Below, in pieces: positions 1 through 8,827 of a DNA stretch of 64,000 bases; positions within the stretch are counted from its first letter, which is position 1, and each line of letters opens with the position of its first letter. The notes under the pieces are model-generated. The model was not told the origin of the DNA, did not search any database, and saw nothing but the letters and a program-made list of their open reading frames with translations. The DNA is from Pseudomonas sp. 7P_10.2_Bac1 (GTDB lineage Bacteria; Pseudomonadota; Gammaproteobacteria; Pseudomonadales; Pseudomonadaceae): positions 62,001-126,000 of the forward strand of contig NZ_JANLNV010000026.1 in assembly GCF_025465935.1 (NCBI RefSeq), in the 5' to 3' direction. The position numbers and the translations under genes are program-made.

Positions 1-1399
1 TCGCCGCCTCATGGCCAGAGGCTGGCAGGTCAGCGCTAAAGCTCATGGCCGAATGGTCGCGACGGCTGCGCAAGCGATCTTGAGCAAAGGTGCGCAGGCC
101 ACGGTGAGCGCTGGTTTGGCCACGGATCAACCCGGCATTGGTGGGCTTCTCGGGCTCCACCAAAAACGGGTTGGGCGCTGGCAGTTGCCAAGGGTGGCCA
201 GCCACCGCCTGGGTCGCGGGTAGCATCTGTTGCAGCAGTGTACTCAGCGCTTGTATACCTTGAGCGGACAAACCGGGTGTGTGTTGCTCAACATCACGGC
301 GAGCCAGTTCCAGTGCGCCGCTGACGTCCAACTGACGCTGTTGCAGTAACAGGTATTCGTTGTGCAAGGCGGGCTGGTGGTGTTGCGCACACATGAACGC
401 CAGCCAGTCGTAGAACGTGTCGCTGATTAATGTGGCGTTGTGGGCAATCGGCTCTGCTGCGCTGAACTCAATGTGCAGCAGTGCCTGGCGTTCAAAGTGA
501 TACAGCACTTGGGCTTTGAGGCTGTTGCACAGATGCTGTTCACGCAACCGGGTGATCAGGCTGCCGGGTTTGTCGGCATTGAGCCAGTGGCCCATAACGT
601 CCAGTGCTGCGTGCGATGCTTCAGGTAATTGCTCGAAGGCAAACACTAGGCTCAGGCGCTGATCGTCGAGCAATTGGTACACGGTTTCACCGTCCGTCAG
701 CAGCACCGGTGGGCGGGTCTCAACCCGTGGCAGGCCGGTTGCAAAGGGGGCTGTAAAGCGTTCGGCCATGGCGCGCAGCTCGTCTTCGGGGAGCGGGCCG
801 ACCAGGCTCAGGCTGATGTTTGCCGCGTGATAAAACGCGCGGTAGAAATCGTACAGGGCTTGCTGAAAAGCCGGGCGCGGAATCGGCAAGCTGTAGCGAT
901 TCCCAGCATGAAACGCCCTTAGCGGATGCGCCGGGTTCAGAGGCTGAAACAGGCTGAGTTGGCGCTGGGCAGAAGGCTCACGGGCCCAGGCGATAAATTC
1001 TGCGTGCAGCACTTCACGTTCGCGCAGTTGCTCGTCCAGATTCATGCGGGGATGAGCGAGCATGTCGCACAAACGTTCCAGACCGCTTGCAAAAACTGCG
1101 ACCGGCAGTTCAAAAAAGAAGTCGGTATGGCGCTCGCTGGTACGGGCATTCACCTGGCCACCGTGACGCTGTACATAGGCCATCAGGTTATCGTTGGCCG
1201 GGAAGCGTTCGGTACCGAGGAAGAACAGGTGTTCCAGAAAGTGCGCGAGCCCGGGCCATGTGGCTGGCACGTCATGGCTGCCGGCGTGCACCCGTATAAA
1301 AGCCGCGCAGCGCTTGAGGCGCGGCACTTGGCGCAGTGAAAGAGTCAGACCGTTGTGCAGGGTCAAACGTTGGGCGTGAGGGTGGTTCGGCGCAGACAT
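1..1399 (-). CDS. pqqF: PqqF-like M16 zinc peptidase (C-terminus outside window)
   Basis: Reading the minus strand from the ATG at 1397-1399 gives a protein that opens MSAPNHPHAQ and carries the inverted zinc motif HFLEH near residue 56, followed by typical M16 text (FFLGTERFPANDN, then GGQVNARTSERHTDF). The frame runs off the left edge, so about 466 codons are visible and the C-terminal part is missing. M16 peptidases with this motif next to davA in Pseudomonas are annotated as PqqF, thought to trim the PqqA precursor peptide during PQQ biosynthesis. Family and motif are clear. The assignment as PqqF rests on resemblance and gene context, and no other pqq gene is visible. All plus-strand frames here look like shadows. 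Confidence 0.85.
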   Translation of the reverse strand, partial: MSAPNHPHAQRLTLHNGLTLSLRQVPRLKRCAAFIRVHAGSHDVPATWPGLAHFLEHLFFLGTERFPANDNLMAYVQRHGGQVNARTSERHTDFFFELPVAVFASGLERLCDMLAHPRMNLDEQLREREVLHAEFIAWAREPSAQRQLSLFQPLNPAHPLRAFHAGNRYSLPIPRPAFQQALYDFYRAFYHAANISLSLVGPLPEDELRAMAERFTAPFATGLPRVETRPPVLLTDGETVYQLLDDQRLSLVFAFEQLPEASHAALDVMGHWLNADKPGSLITRLREQHLCNSLKAQVLYHFERQALLHIEFSAAEPIAHNATLISDTFYDWLAFMCAQHHQPALHNEYLLLQQRQLDVSGALELARRDVEQHTPGLSAQGIQALSTLLQQMLPATQAVAGHPWQLPAPNPFLVEPEKPTNAGLIRGQTSAHRGLRTFAQDRLRSRRDHSAMSFSADLPASGHEAA

Positions 1400-1447
1400 G
1401 GGCATTTCCGGAACAGAGATGCCCACATGCTAGCGGATTCCGGCTAA

Positions 1448-2242
1448 TCAGCGCTTGCTCAGCGGGCCGTAAAGTTCGGGCCGACGATCTGCCAGGTAGA
1501 AATTCCCGGTGCGGGCGTCCTCTAGTTGCTGGCTTTCCAGTGTGGCGGTGATCAGGATTTCATCCTGCTCGGCCAAAGCGACTTGTTGGCCGTTAGGCGC
1601 GCTGATGCTGCTTTGGCCGCAGTACTGGATGCTGCCTTCGTGGCCGCAATAGTTGGCGTAAGCCACATAGCACTGGTTTTCAAAGGCACGGCTGCGCACG
1701 GTGACCTCGGCGATAAAGTCGTAAGGCGCCATGTTGGCGGTCGGCACGATGATCAACTCCGCTCCGGCCAAGGCCAGGCGGCGGGCGTTTTCCGGGAACT
1801 CGAGGTCATAACAAATCAGCAGGCCAAGCTGCCAGCCATTGAGTTCGAACACGGGGAAGGCGTCTTGCCCCGGGCTGAACATGTCGCGGTCGAGTTGCCC
1901 GAACAAATGGGTTTTACGGTAGTTGCACAGGCTTTGCCCGTGGCTGTCGAACACCTGCACGCTGTTGTAGATATGCCCGTCATCGCCACGCTCCGGGTAG
2001 CCGTAGGCAATGGCAGTGCCGCTGGTTTGGGCCAGTTCGGCGATTTGCTGAGCGGCGGGGCCGTCGTGGGGCTGGGCCAGTTCGGCGACCGCCTTCGCAC
2101 CAATGTTGTAGCCGGTCAGGAACATCTCGGGTACGACCAGTAAATCAACGCCTTCTGCCTGCGAGGCGATGATTTGCAAGCGCTGCAGGTTGCCTGCGAG
2201 GTCGAGTGGCAAGGGGTGACATTGGTAAAGGACGACGCGCAT
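1448..2242 (-). CDS. davA: 5-aminopentanamidase (delta-aminovaleramidase), nitrilase superfamily
   Basis: A 264-residue carbon-nitrogen hydrolase. The catalytic triad of the superfamily is visible: Glu39 in VVPEMF, Lys110 in YRKTHLF and Cys144 in LLICYDLEFPE. It closely resembles Pseudomonas putida DavA, which hydrolyses 5-aminovaleramide to 5-aminovalerate in L-lysine degradation. I place the start at the ATG at 2240-2242 because an AAGGAG site lies just upstream; the frame stays open six codons further, but that would bury the ribosome site. It follows davB, with a REP pair in the gap, and both products act in consecutive steps. Cytosolic enzyme. Confidence 0.9.
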   Translation of the reverse strand: MRVVLYQCHPLPLDLAGNLQRLQIIASQAEGVDLLVVPEMFLTGYNIGAKAVAELAQPHDGPAAQQIAELAQTSGTAIAYGYPERGDDGHIYNSVQVFDSHGQSLCNYRKTHLFGQLDRDMFSPGQDAFPVFELNGWQLGLLICYDLEFPENARRLALAGAELIIVPTANMAPYDFIAEVTVRSRAFENQCYVAYANYCGHEGSIQYCGQSSISAPNGQQVALAEQDEILITATLESQQLEDARTGNFYLADRRPELYGPLSKR

Positions 2243-2267
2243 GGGGTTCTCCTTGTTCACTGTCCCT

Positions 2268-2352
2268 GTGGGGGCGGGCTTGCTCCAGATACCGGCGACG
2301 CGGATCAGTTCTGTGACCGCGTTGCTGCTCTCGCGAGCAAGCCCGCTCCCAC
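2268..2352. repeat. REPIN: two inverted REP elements between davB and davA
   Basis: GTGGGGGCGGGCTTGCTC at 2268-2285 is answered by the near-complementary GCGAGCAAGCCCGCTCCCAC at 2333-2352. This is the arrangement of a Pseudomonas REP doublet. It lies entirely in the 129-bp gap between the davB stop and the davA start, so the transcript would fold into a long hairpin between two pathway genes. Confidence 0.8.
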
Positions 2353-2371
2353 TGTTGGGTTCATGTAGCAG

Positions 2372-4054
2372 TCAATCCGGCAAGGCAATCGGGCCGATGT
2401 CATTGAACACATCACCCGGTCCAGGGTTGTCGGCATGAGTGTGGCCGCCAAAGTGGGTCATGATGCCCCAGACCGCGTTCAACGATGTTTGCACGGCGCC
2501 CTCAACCCAGGCCGGTGTCCATGAGACATCATCGCCGGCAATAAAAATCCCGCGTTGTTCGCTGGGAAGGTCTTGCTGCATGAAATGCGCGTACATGCGC
2601 TGGTTATAACGGTAGTGGCCTGGCAGCGCACCTTTGAAAGCGCCGAGGAAATGCGGGTCGGCTTCCCACGACACGGTGATCGGGTCGCCAATGATGCGGC
2701 TGGCAATGTCTACCTTCGGGTAGATCTTTTTCAGCGCATCCAGGGCCAGCTTGACGCGCTTTTCCACTGGGTGCGGGAGCATTTTCAGCGCATCGCTCAT
2801 CCACGAGTACGACAGGCAAATCACTCCCGGCTTGTCGTCGCCGTTGTCGAACAGGTACGTGCCACGGGTCAGACGGTCGGTGAGGGTCATGCTCATCAGG
2901 TCGCGGCCGGTTTGCGGGTCTTTGTCTTTCCAGAAAGGGCGGTCGACCATCACGAAGGTTTTTGATGACTGCATGTAACGCGTGCGGTCCAAGGCCATCC
3001 ACAGCTTTTGCGAGAACAGCGCTTCTTCGCAGTCGATTTGGGTGGTCAGCAGCCAGCTTTGGCAGGTGACCAGCACCGCTTCGTGAGTGCGGGTGACACC
3101 GAGGTTGTCGGTCACCGAAAAGAGCCCGTCGGCCGAGCGCGAAATGGCTTTGACCCCAGTACGAGGTGCGCCGCGATGCAGAGAGCGCAGGCTGGTGCCT
3201 TCGGGCCAGTGAGCGCAGCGTTCAGGCACGTGGCTCCAGATCCCCAGCGGCACTTGCTCGACACCGCCCACCACCAGGTGCTGGTGGTCGTCGCAGTTGG
3301 TCATCACCACGCGGAAAATTTCCAGCATCGAGTTGGGGAAATCCGAGTCCCAGCCGCCGGTGCCAAACCCGACCTGGCCAAACACTTCGCGGTGCTGGAA
3401 AGACAGTTTGGCGAAGGCTTTGGAGGTGGCGACAAAGTCATAGAACGTGCGATCGTCCCACAGCGGAACCAGGGTATTCCATAGCTCTTTGAGGCGCGGG
3501 ACGTCACGGTCGCGGATGGCTTGCTGGATGTCACCAAAGCGTGAGCCTTCTTCCAGCGCGTCGGCCCAGGCGTCAGCGACTTCCTGGAACAAGGCAGGCA
3601 AGTCCGCCAGTTTTTGTGCGTAAAAGGTTTGGCCTTCGAGGTCGATGACCGTGCTGCCAGACGCGGGTGTCAGCGGGTTAGGAAACGGTTTGGTTTCCAG
3701 CCCCAACTTGTCGACGTAGTGGTAAAACGCTGTGGACGACACCGGGAAACGCATGCCGCCCAACTCGGCAATCACCCCTTCGCTGCCTTCAAAGGCTTGC
3801 GAGCGCAAGCGACCGCCCATCTTGGAGGCTTCGTACACCACCGGCTTGAGGCCCAGCTTCATCAACTCGTAGGCGGCCACCATGCCAGCCATACCGGCCC
3901 CGACAATCGCCACTTCTGCGCCCAGCTTGTCTGCCGGAATACTGCCCAACCCTGCCGGGTGTTCGATCCAGTCATCGAAGGCAAACGGAAAGTCAGGTCC
4001 AAAAATAGTGACAGGTTTTTTACCGTCGGCAGGGTGGCGATTGTTCTTGTTCAT
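2372..4054 (-). CDS. davB: L-lysine 2-monooxygenase (flavin amine oxidase family)
   Basis: A 560-residue FAD-dependent amine oxidase. The Rossmann dinucleotide motif VAIVGAGMAGMVAAYE lies near residues 48-63, followed by the flavin-binding segment KMGGRLRS and a C-terminal GIFIAGDDVSWTPAWVEGA. The text from MNKNNRHPADGKKP onward matches P. putida DavB (also 560 aa), which oxidatively decarboxylates L-lysine to 5-aminovaleramide, the substrate of DavA. The start is the ATG at 4052-4054, preceded by AAGG; the open frame extends 30 codons upstream, but those residues look non-homologous. It is divergent from nothing: the Lrp-type gene upstream reads the same way. Confidence 0.92.
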   Translation of the reverse strand: MNKNNRHPADGKKPVTIFGPDFPFAFDDWIEHPAGLGSIPADKLGAEVAIVGAGMAGMVAAYELMKLGLKPVVYEASKMGGRLRSQAFEGSEGVIAELGGMRFPVSSTAFYHYVDKLGLETKPFPNPLTPASGSTVIDLEGQTFYAQKLADLPALFQEVADAWADALEEGSRFGDIQQAIRDRDVPRLKELWNTLVPLWDDRTFYDFVATSKAFAKLSFQHREVFGQVGFGTGGWDSDFPNSMLEIFRVVMTNCDDHQHLVVGGVEQVPLGIWSHVPERCAHWPEGTSLRSLHRGAPRTGVKAISRSADGLFSVTDNLGVTRTHEAVLVTCQSWLLTTQIDCEEALFSQKLWMALDRTRYMQSSKTFVMVDRPFWKDKDPQTGRDLMSMTLTDRLTRGTYLFDNGDDKPGVICLSYSWMSDALKMLPHPVEKRVKLALDALKKIYPKVDIASRIIGDPITVSWEADPHFLGAFKGALPGHYRYNQRMYAHFMQQDLPSEQRGIFIAGDDVSWTPAWVEGAVQTSLNAVWGIMTHFGGHTHADNPGPGDVFNDIGPIALPD

Positions 4055-4225
4055 GGCTGACCTTACTGGGCGACTCGCGTTACACGTGAGTATAGGAAAA
4101 GACAGCCGCCAGTTTAGGGAGCGAGCAACACGTAAATAAGGCACAAAGTGTCGTCGTTATGACCTTTGTTTGGTCGATATGACGAATGCGCTGAGCAAAG
4201 TGAAGTGCGGTGCCGGTATAACGCT

Positions 4226-4678
4226 TTATCCGCGGTCCACCTTGCTGCTGAGAATGATCGACGTCGTGGTCTTTTCGACCCCGTCGACACTGCCGATCTG
4301 ATCGAGCAACTGATCCAGTTGCTCAGGTGACTCGCTGCGTAGCCAGGCCACGTAATCGAACTCGCCACTCACGGCACACAACTGTTGCACCTGCGCCATG
4401 CTGCTCAAGCGCCGCACCACCTCCTTACCGGAACGAGGCTGCACAGTAATCCCCACATAGGCCTGCAGGCCGCCGTCTACCAGACGCTGGCTCAAACGTA
4501 CGCCATAGCCGGTAATGACTTTGGTTTTCTCCAGCCGCGCCAGGCGCGACGTCACCGTTGTGCGAGCGATCCCCAACTGACGTGCGAGCATCGCCACACT
4601 CTCGCGGGCATTGAGCTGCAAGGCGGCAATCAATTGACGGTCGATGTCATCCAGTGCAGGGGGGCGGGTGTCGGGCAA
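4226..4678 (-). CDS. Lrp/AsnC family transcriptional regulator
   Basis: 150 residues with an N-terminal helix-turn-helix (about residues 25-50, RQLGIARTTVTSRLARLE) and a C-terminal RAM ligand-binding domain (GYGVRLSQRL through GVEKTTTSIILSS). It sits 171 bp upstream of davB on the same strand. Lrp-type proteins commonly sense an amino acid and control the adjacent catabolic gene, so lysine-responsive control of davBA is a reasonable inference, but no operator was identified. Confidence 0.88.
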   Translation of the reverse strand: MPDTRPPALDDIDRQLIAALQLNARESVAMLARQLGIARTTVTSRLARLEKTKVITGYGVRLSQRLVDGGLQAYVGITVQPRSGKEVVRRLSSMAQVQQLCAVSGEFDYVAWLRSESPEQLDQLLDQIGSVDGVEKTTTSIILSSKVDRG

Positions 4679-5194
4679 AGGAAGGCTCCGTTTGAGCTGA
4701 GGGCAGGGTGCAGAGTGGGAGCGTAAGGGACTGGCCCTGTCTTCTCAACCGTTCGAGAAATCACCGCATCGCTGGGAGGGGCTTTTATAGAGGGCTCAGA
4801 CGCAGCTCGAAATCTTGCGCGGCATTGTTGAAATTGATGAACGTTGATCTACGCTTGCCCGAAGACGCGGGGTGACACATGAATTGTGACAATCTGACTA
4901 TTACCGTTAAAAAATTATTTATAGGTAAGCGCCAGAGAAAATCAGTCCATAGGTCAATTGAGTCTGGATTGATTTGCAATAGAGGCTGACAGAGCGCGTC
5001 ATCTATAGCTGTAGCGTGATAACTGTCATTGAAGCAGGTAAGTGATGAATAGCAACTCTGTAATCATGGATTATGCAGGGTGGTTAAACAGTTGATCGCT
5101 TATTTGAAGATAGGTATTTGAGTGTGAGTGCCTATAGGCTTTTAAACATTTAAGAGTACTTGATTAAGCAAGAGCCGTCTAAGAGGGTAAGGGA
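4679..5194. other. Non-coding spacer of about 516 bp
   Basis: AT-rich DNA between the Lrp-type gene and the proton ATPase. A short minus-strand frame (4785-4979) has no recognisable features and no convincing ribosome site. The stretch should hold the promoters of both flanking genes, but I could not pick out convincing core elements. It marks the border between the conserved davBA region and the accessory block. Confidence 0.5.
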
Positions 5195-7813
5195 ATGTCC
5201 GACATCACAATGGCAGGCGATGGATCTACAAGCAGTGCCGATACTAAAAAGCCCGCAGCAGCGTCCAGTACAAGTGGCGCTAAGCCGCAACGGCTGGATG
5301 CTGACGGAATCAAAAAAGAAATAAGCCAACTTAATAGTTCTCCAGACGGTCTTAGTTCAGCAGACGCCAAGAACCTGCTTGTAAAATATGGCCCGAACGC
5401 CATCGTTGCAAAGGAAGACAGCCGTTGGAAGAAGTTGCTCGGTTATTTCTGGGGGCCTATTCCCTGGATGATCGAAATCGCGGCACTTATTTCGCTGGCG
5501 CGTCAGGACTGGCCGGACTTTATTGTTATTACCGGTTTGCTGCTATATAACGCGGCCGTTGGTTTTTGGCAGGATAATAAGGCCGCCAGTGCATTGGCCG
5601 CCCTTAAAAAAGGCCTGGCCCTTAAAGCTCAAGTTAAGCGCGATGGTAAGTGGCAAACAGTCGATGCGGCCGAACTGGTGCCGGGCGATGTGGTGACGGT
5701 CTCCGGCGGTGAGATCTTGCCCGCCGATTTGCTGTTAATCGACGGTGCTTATTTATCGGTGGATCAGGCGGCGTTGACGGGCGAGTCTTTGCCTGTTTCG
5801 AAGATGGTCGGTGACAGCGGTTACTCCGGCTCTATCGCACGACAAGGCTCGATGACCGGTATTGTCACCTCAACCGGCAACAACACGTTCTTCGGGCGTA
5901 CGGCCAAGTTGGTGGCCAGTGCGGGCGCCAAGTCACACGCTGAACAGGCGGTACTGCGCATCGGGGATTTTCTTATTATTCTCGCGGCCATTCTGGCGCT
6001 GATCCTGGTCGGCACGCAGTTATACAAAGACATTGTTGTGCAAGGGCATTGGGCGTGGTCTGAAGCCGGTGATATTGCGCAGTTTGTATTGGTGTTGCTG
6101 ATCGCTTCGGTGCCAGTCGCCATGCCGGCGGTGATGTCCGTGACGATGGCGCTGGGGGCATTGGCGTTATCTAAACAAAAGGCCATTGTTTCGCGGTTGT
6201 CGGCCATTGAAGAGTTGGCCGGGGTGGATGTGTTGTGTTCCGACAAAACCGGGACGCTGACGCAAAACCATCTGACGGTTGATGCCGCTATTCCTTTTGA
6301 TCCGAAGACGACACCCGATGCGGTCATTCTTGGCGCTTCTTTAGCCTGTCAGGCGGAGAGTACGGACGCCATCGATCAGGCTGTGTTGAGTGCGCTCAAA
6401 GATAAAAAGTCACTGGAAGGTTTTAAACAAGTCAGTTTCACGCCTTTTGACCCGGTCAATAAAAAGACACTTGCGGTTGTTGAAGACTCGTCCCAGAAAA
6501 AAATTTCCTTCGCCAAGGGTGCGCCGCAAGTTATTGCCACGCTGTGCAATATAAGCGAGACGTCCAGCGATGAACCGCGCTCTAAGGCTTACTTCGGCAA
6601 AGTTAGCGAACTGGCCAGCCATGGCACGCGCGCACTGGGTGTAGCACGCTCGGATGATGACGGCAAAACCTGGGAGCTCCTTGGTTTGCTGGCCCTGCTT
6701 GATCCACCACGCCCTGATGCCAAGGAAACCATTGCCCAGGCACGTGCGCTGGGGCTTTCGGTGAAGATGGTCACGGGTGATGACGTGGCGATTGGTTCCG
6801 AAATCTCCCGGCAACTGGGGCTCGGGACGCATCTGTTGGTTGCCGATCAAGTGTTCCCCAAGGACACGGACAACAACCATATTCCAATTGATGCGGCCCG
6901 CGCTGTCGAAGCGGCGGATGGGTTTGGGCGCGTATTCCCGGAAAACAAATACCAGATTGTTAAGGCGCTGCAAGAGCGTAATCACATTGTTGCAATGACA
7001 GGGGATGGTGTTAACGACGCACCGGCCTTGAAACAAGCTGAATGCGGTATTGCTGTTTCCGGCGCAACAGACGCTGCCAGATCGGCCGCCGCGCTGATTT
7101 TGACCGCTCCTGGACTATCAACCATTGTTAATGCCATCGAAGAAGCACGGGCGATCTTCGAGCGTATTACGTCATATGTTTACTACCGTATCGCGATGAC
7201 GATTTGCATCATGTTTGTGGTGGTGCTGTCTTATCTGGTGTTCGGTGTGCGTCCGTTGACCGCGATCATGATTGTGGTGCTGGCATTGCTTGATGATATT
7301 CCGATCATGACGATTGCCTATGACAACGTAAAAATAGCCAAGAAACCGGTGCGATGGGATATGCATCGAATAATCGTGTTCTCTTCGATCATGGGGTTGA
7401 TGGCACTGGCACAAAGTTTTGGTCTGGTACTTATTTCGATGTACTGGATGAATAATGCAGAACTGATGCATGTCTTTGCGCTCGACTTGAGCCACCTACA
7501 AACCATGTTGTTCTTGCAGTTGGCGGCTGGCGGTCACTTGTTGCTGTTTGTGGTGCGTAACCGCAACAGCGTGTTCAAACCACCGTTCCCGTCGCTACCG
7601 CTGTTGCTGGCTGTTATCGGTACGCAGATTGTTGCGGTATTGATCTGTGCGTTCGGTATTTTCGTCCCCGCCATTTCGTGGGAACTGATTGGCGTGGTTT
7701 GGGTATACGTCCTTGTCTGGATGGTGATCATCGATATCGTGAAGTTGATCTACTTCTCCGTCGTCGACAAGCGTGAAAAACAGAGCGAAAACCTGACTAA
7801 AGCCATCGCATGA
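5195..7813 (+). CDS. P-type proton-exporting ATPase (type IIIA)
   Basis: 872 residues with the full P-type layout: actuator motif TGES (195-198), the membrane motif PVAMP (307-311), phosphorylation motif DKTGTLT with the acceptor Asp350, and hinge motif GDGVNDAPA. The short form with PVAMP rather than PEGL or CPC, and the GPIPWM segment near residue 87, place it with plasma-membrane H+-ATPases of the plant/fungal/archaeal type. It would pump protons out at the expense of ATP. The N-terminal 35 residues are Ser/Thr/Lys-rich and disordered-looking. The start ATG follows a purine-rich AGAGGGTAAGGGA. A PPK2 gene starts 17 bp downstream. Confidence 0.9.
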   Translation: MSDITMAGDGSTSSADTKKPAAASSTSGAKPQRLDADGIKKEISQLNSSPDGLSSADAKNLLVKYGPNAIVAKEDSRWKKLLGYFWGPIPWMIEIAALISLARQDWPDFIVITGLLLYNAAVGFWQDNKAASALAALKKGLALKAQVKRDGKWQTVDAAELVPGDVVTVSGGEILPADLLLIDGAYLSVDQAALTGESLPVSKMVGDSGYSGSIARQGSMTGIVTSTGNNTFFGRTAKLVASAGAKSHAEQAVLRIGDFLIILAAILALILVGTQLYKDIVVQGHWAWSEAGDIAQFVLVLLIASVPVAMPAVMSVTMALGALALSKQKAIVSRLSAIEELAGVDVLCSDKTGTLTQNHLTVDAAIPFDPKTTPDAVILGASLACQAESTDAIDQAVLSALKDKKSLEGFKQVSFTPFDPVNKKTLAVVEDSSQKKISFAKGAPQVIATLCNISETSSDEPRSKAYFGKVSELASHGTRALGVARSDDDGKTWELLGLLALLDPPRPDAKETIAQARALGLSVKMVTGDDVAIGSEISRQLGLGTHLLVADQVFPKDTDNNHIPIDAARAVEAADGFGRVFPENKYQIVKALQERNHIVAMTGDGVNDAPALKQAECGIAVSGATDAARSAAALILTAPGLSTIVNAIEEARAIFERITSYVYYRIAMTICIMFVVVLSYLVFGVRPLTAIMIVVLALLDDIPIMTIAYDNVKIAKKPVRWDMHRIIVFSSIMGLMALAQSFGLVLISMYWMNNAELMHVFALDLSHLQTMLFLQLAAGGHLLLFVVRNRNSVFKPPFPSLPLLLAVIGTQIVAVLICAFGIFVPAISWELIGVVWVYVLVWMVIIDIVKLIYFSVVDKREKQSENLTKAIA

Positions 7814-7829
7814 TTATGGAAACCAGACT

Positions 7830-8666
7830 ATGAGCCTTATTAGTAAGTTGATTGTTAAGCCTGGGTCAAAAATCCGCCTCGCTGATGTGGATCCGGATTT
7901 CAACGGTGGTTATAAGTCGGAAAAAGATGCGCAAAAGCATCTTGATCAACAGTCCGCCAGCATCGCGGACCTGCAGAAGAAACTTTATGCCGAGCGCAAA
8001 CATTCCCTGCTGATCGTTTTGCAGGGGATTGATGCGGCCGGCAAAGATGGCACCTGCTGGCACGTGTTGCGATCGATGAACCCGCAAGGCACCAACGTAC
8101 ATGGCTTCAAACAACCGACAGCTGAAGAAAGCAGCCATGATTTTCTCTGGCGGGTGCATCCCCATGTACCGGCTGACGGCAACGTGGCGATCTTTAACCG
8201 TTCGCATTATGAAGACGTACTTGTGCAGCGCGTGCACAAAATGGCGCCCAGCAAGGTCATCGAAAAGCGCTACGACCTGATCAATGCATTTGAGCGCACC
8301 GTGCATTCGAATAACACGACCATCTTGAAGTTCTTCTTGTACATCTCGCCAGAAGAGCAGTTGAGACGTTTTGAAGAGCGCCTGGATGATCCGATGCGGC
8401 AGTGGAAGATCAGCGAATCGGACTATTCAGAACGCGCCTTGTGGGACGACTACATCAAGGCGTACGAGGCGATGTTGAACAAATGTTCGACTGACCATGC
8501 GCCCTGGTATGTCATCCCGGCCAACCATAAGTGGTTCCGCAACCTGGCAGTCGGGAGCATTGTTGAGAAGACGCTCAAGGACATGAAGATGCAGTTGCCC
8601 AAACCCACGGTTGATCTGAAAGAAATCAGAAGGAAGTACCACCAGGCCAAGAAAGAAAAACTCTAA
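7830..8666 (+). CDS. Polyphosphate kinase 2 family protein
   Basis: 278 residues with the PPK2 fold: Walker A GIDAAGKDG at 66-74, then NPQGTNVHGFKQPTAEE, and the Walker B/lid stretch FNRSHYEDVLVQRVH. PPK2 enzymes transfer phosphate between polyphosphate and nucleotides. The class (AMP- or ADP-phosphorylating) cannot be set from the motifs I can read. It is almost certainly co-transcribed with the proton ATPase (16-bp gap), suggesting a polyphosphate-backed nucleotide supply for the pump; that link is inference. Confidence 0.9.
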   Translation: MSLISKLIVKPGSKIRLADVDPDFNGGYKSEKDAQKHLDQQSASIADLQKKLYAERKHSLLIVLQGIDAAGKDGTCWHVLRSMNPQGTNVHGFKQPTAEESSHDFLWRVHPHVPADGNVAIFNRSHYEDVLVQRVHKMAPSKVIEKRYDLINAFERTVHSNNTTILKFFLYISPEEQLRRFEERLDDPMRQWKISESDYSERALWDDYIKAYEAMLNKCSTDHAPWYVIPANHKWFRNLAVGSIVEKTLKDMKMQLPKPTVDLKEIRRKYHQAKKEKL

Positions 8667-8677
8667 ATCTGTAGAGC

Positions 8678-8710
8678 GCCGCCCTGAAGGTTTCGAACGT
8701 TCAGGGCGGC
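8678..8710 (+). terminator. Hairpin after the PPK2 gene
   Basis: GCCGCCCTGAA at 8678-8688 pairs perfectly with TTCAGGGCGGC at 8700-8710 around an 11-nt loop. There is no U-run after it, so it may act as a bidirectional or RNA-stabilising hairpin. It lies 12 bp after the PPK2 stop. Confidence 0.6.
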
Positions 8711-8827
8711 AATGGCCAGGTATCTCATAGCGTTTCCTGTTGGTTGATCAGAGCAGGGAGCGCTATTGGCATTTTGCGGTTCACCTTTTATCGGCCTGTG
8801 ACGGGCTTCATAGCATTAGGCGTCGTT

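Noticed and set aside
1526..2143. Plus-strand frame opposite davA
   Set aside because: Out-of-frame shadow of a well-conserved enzyme.
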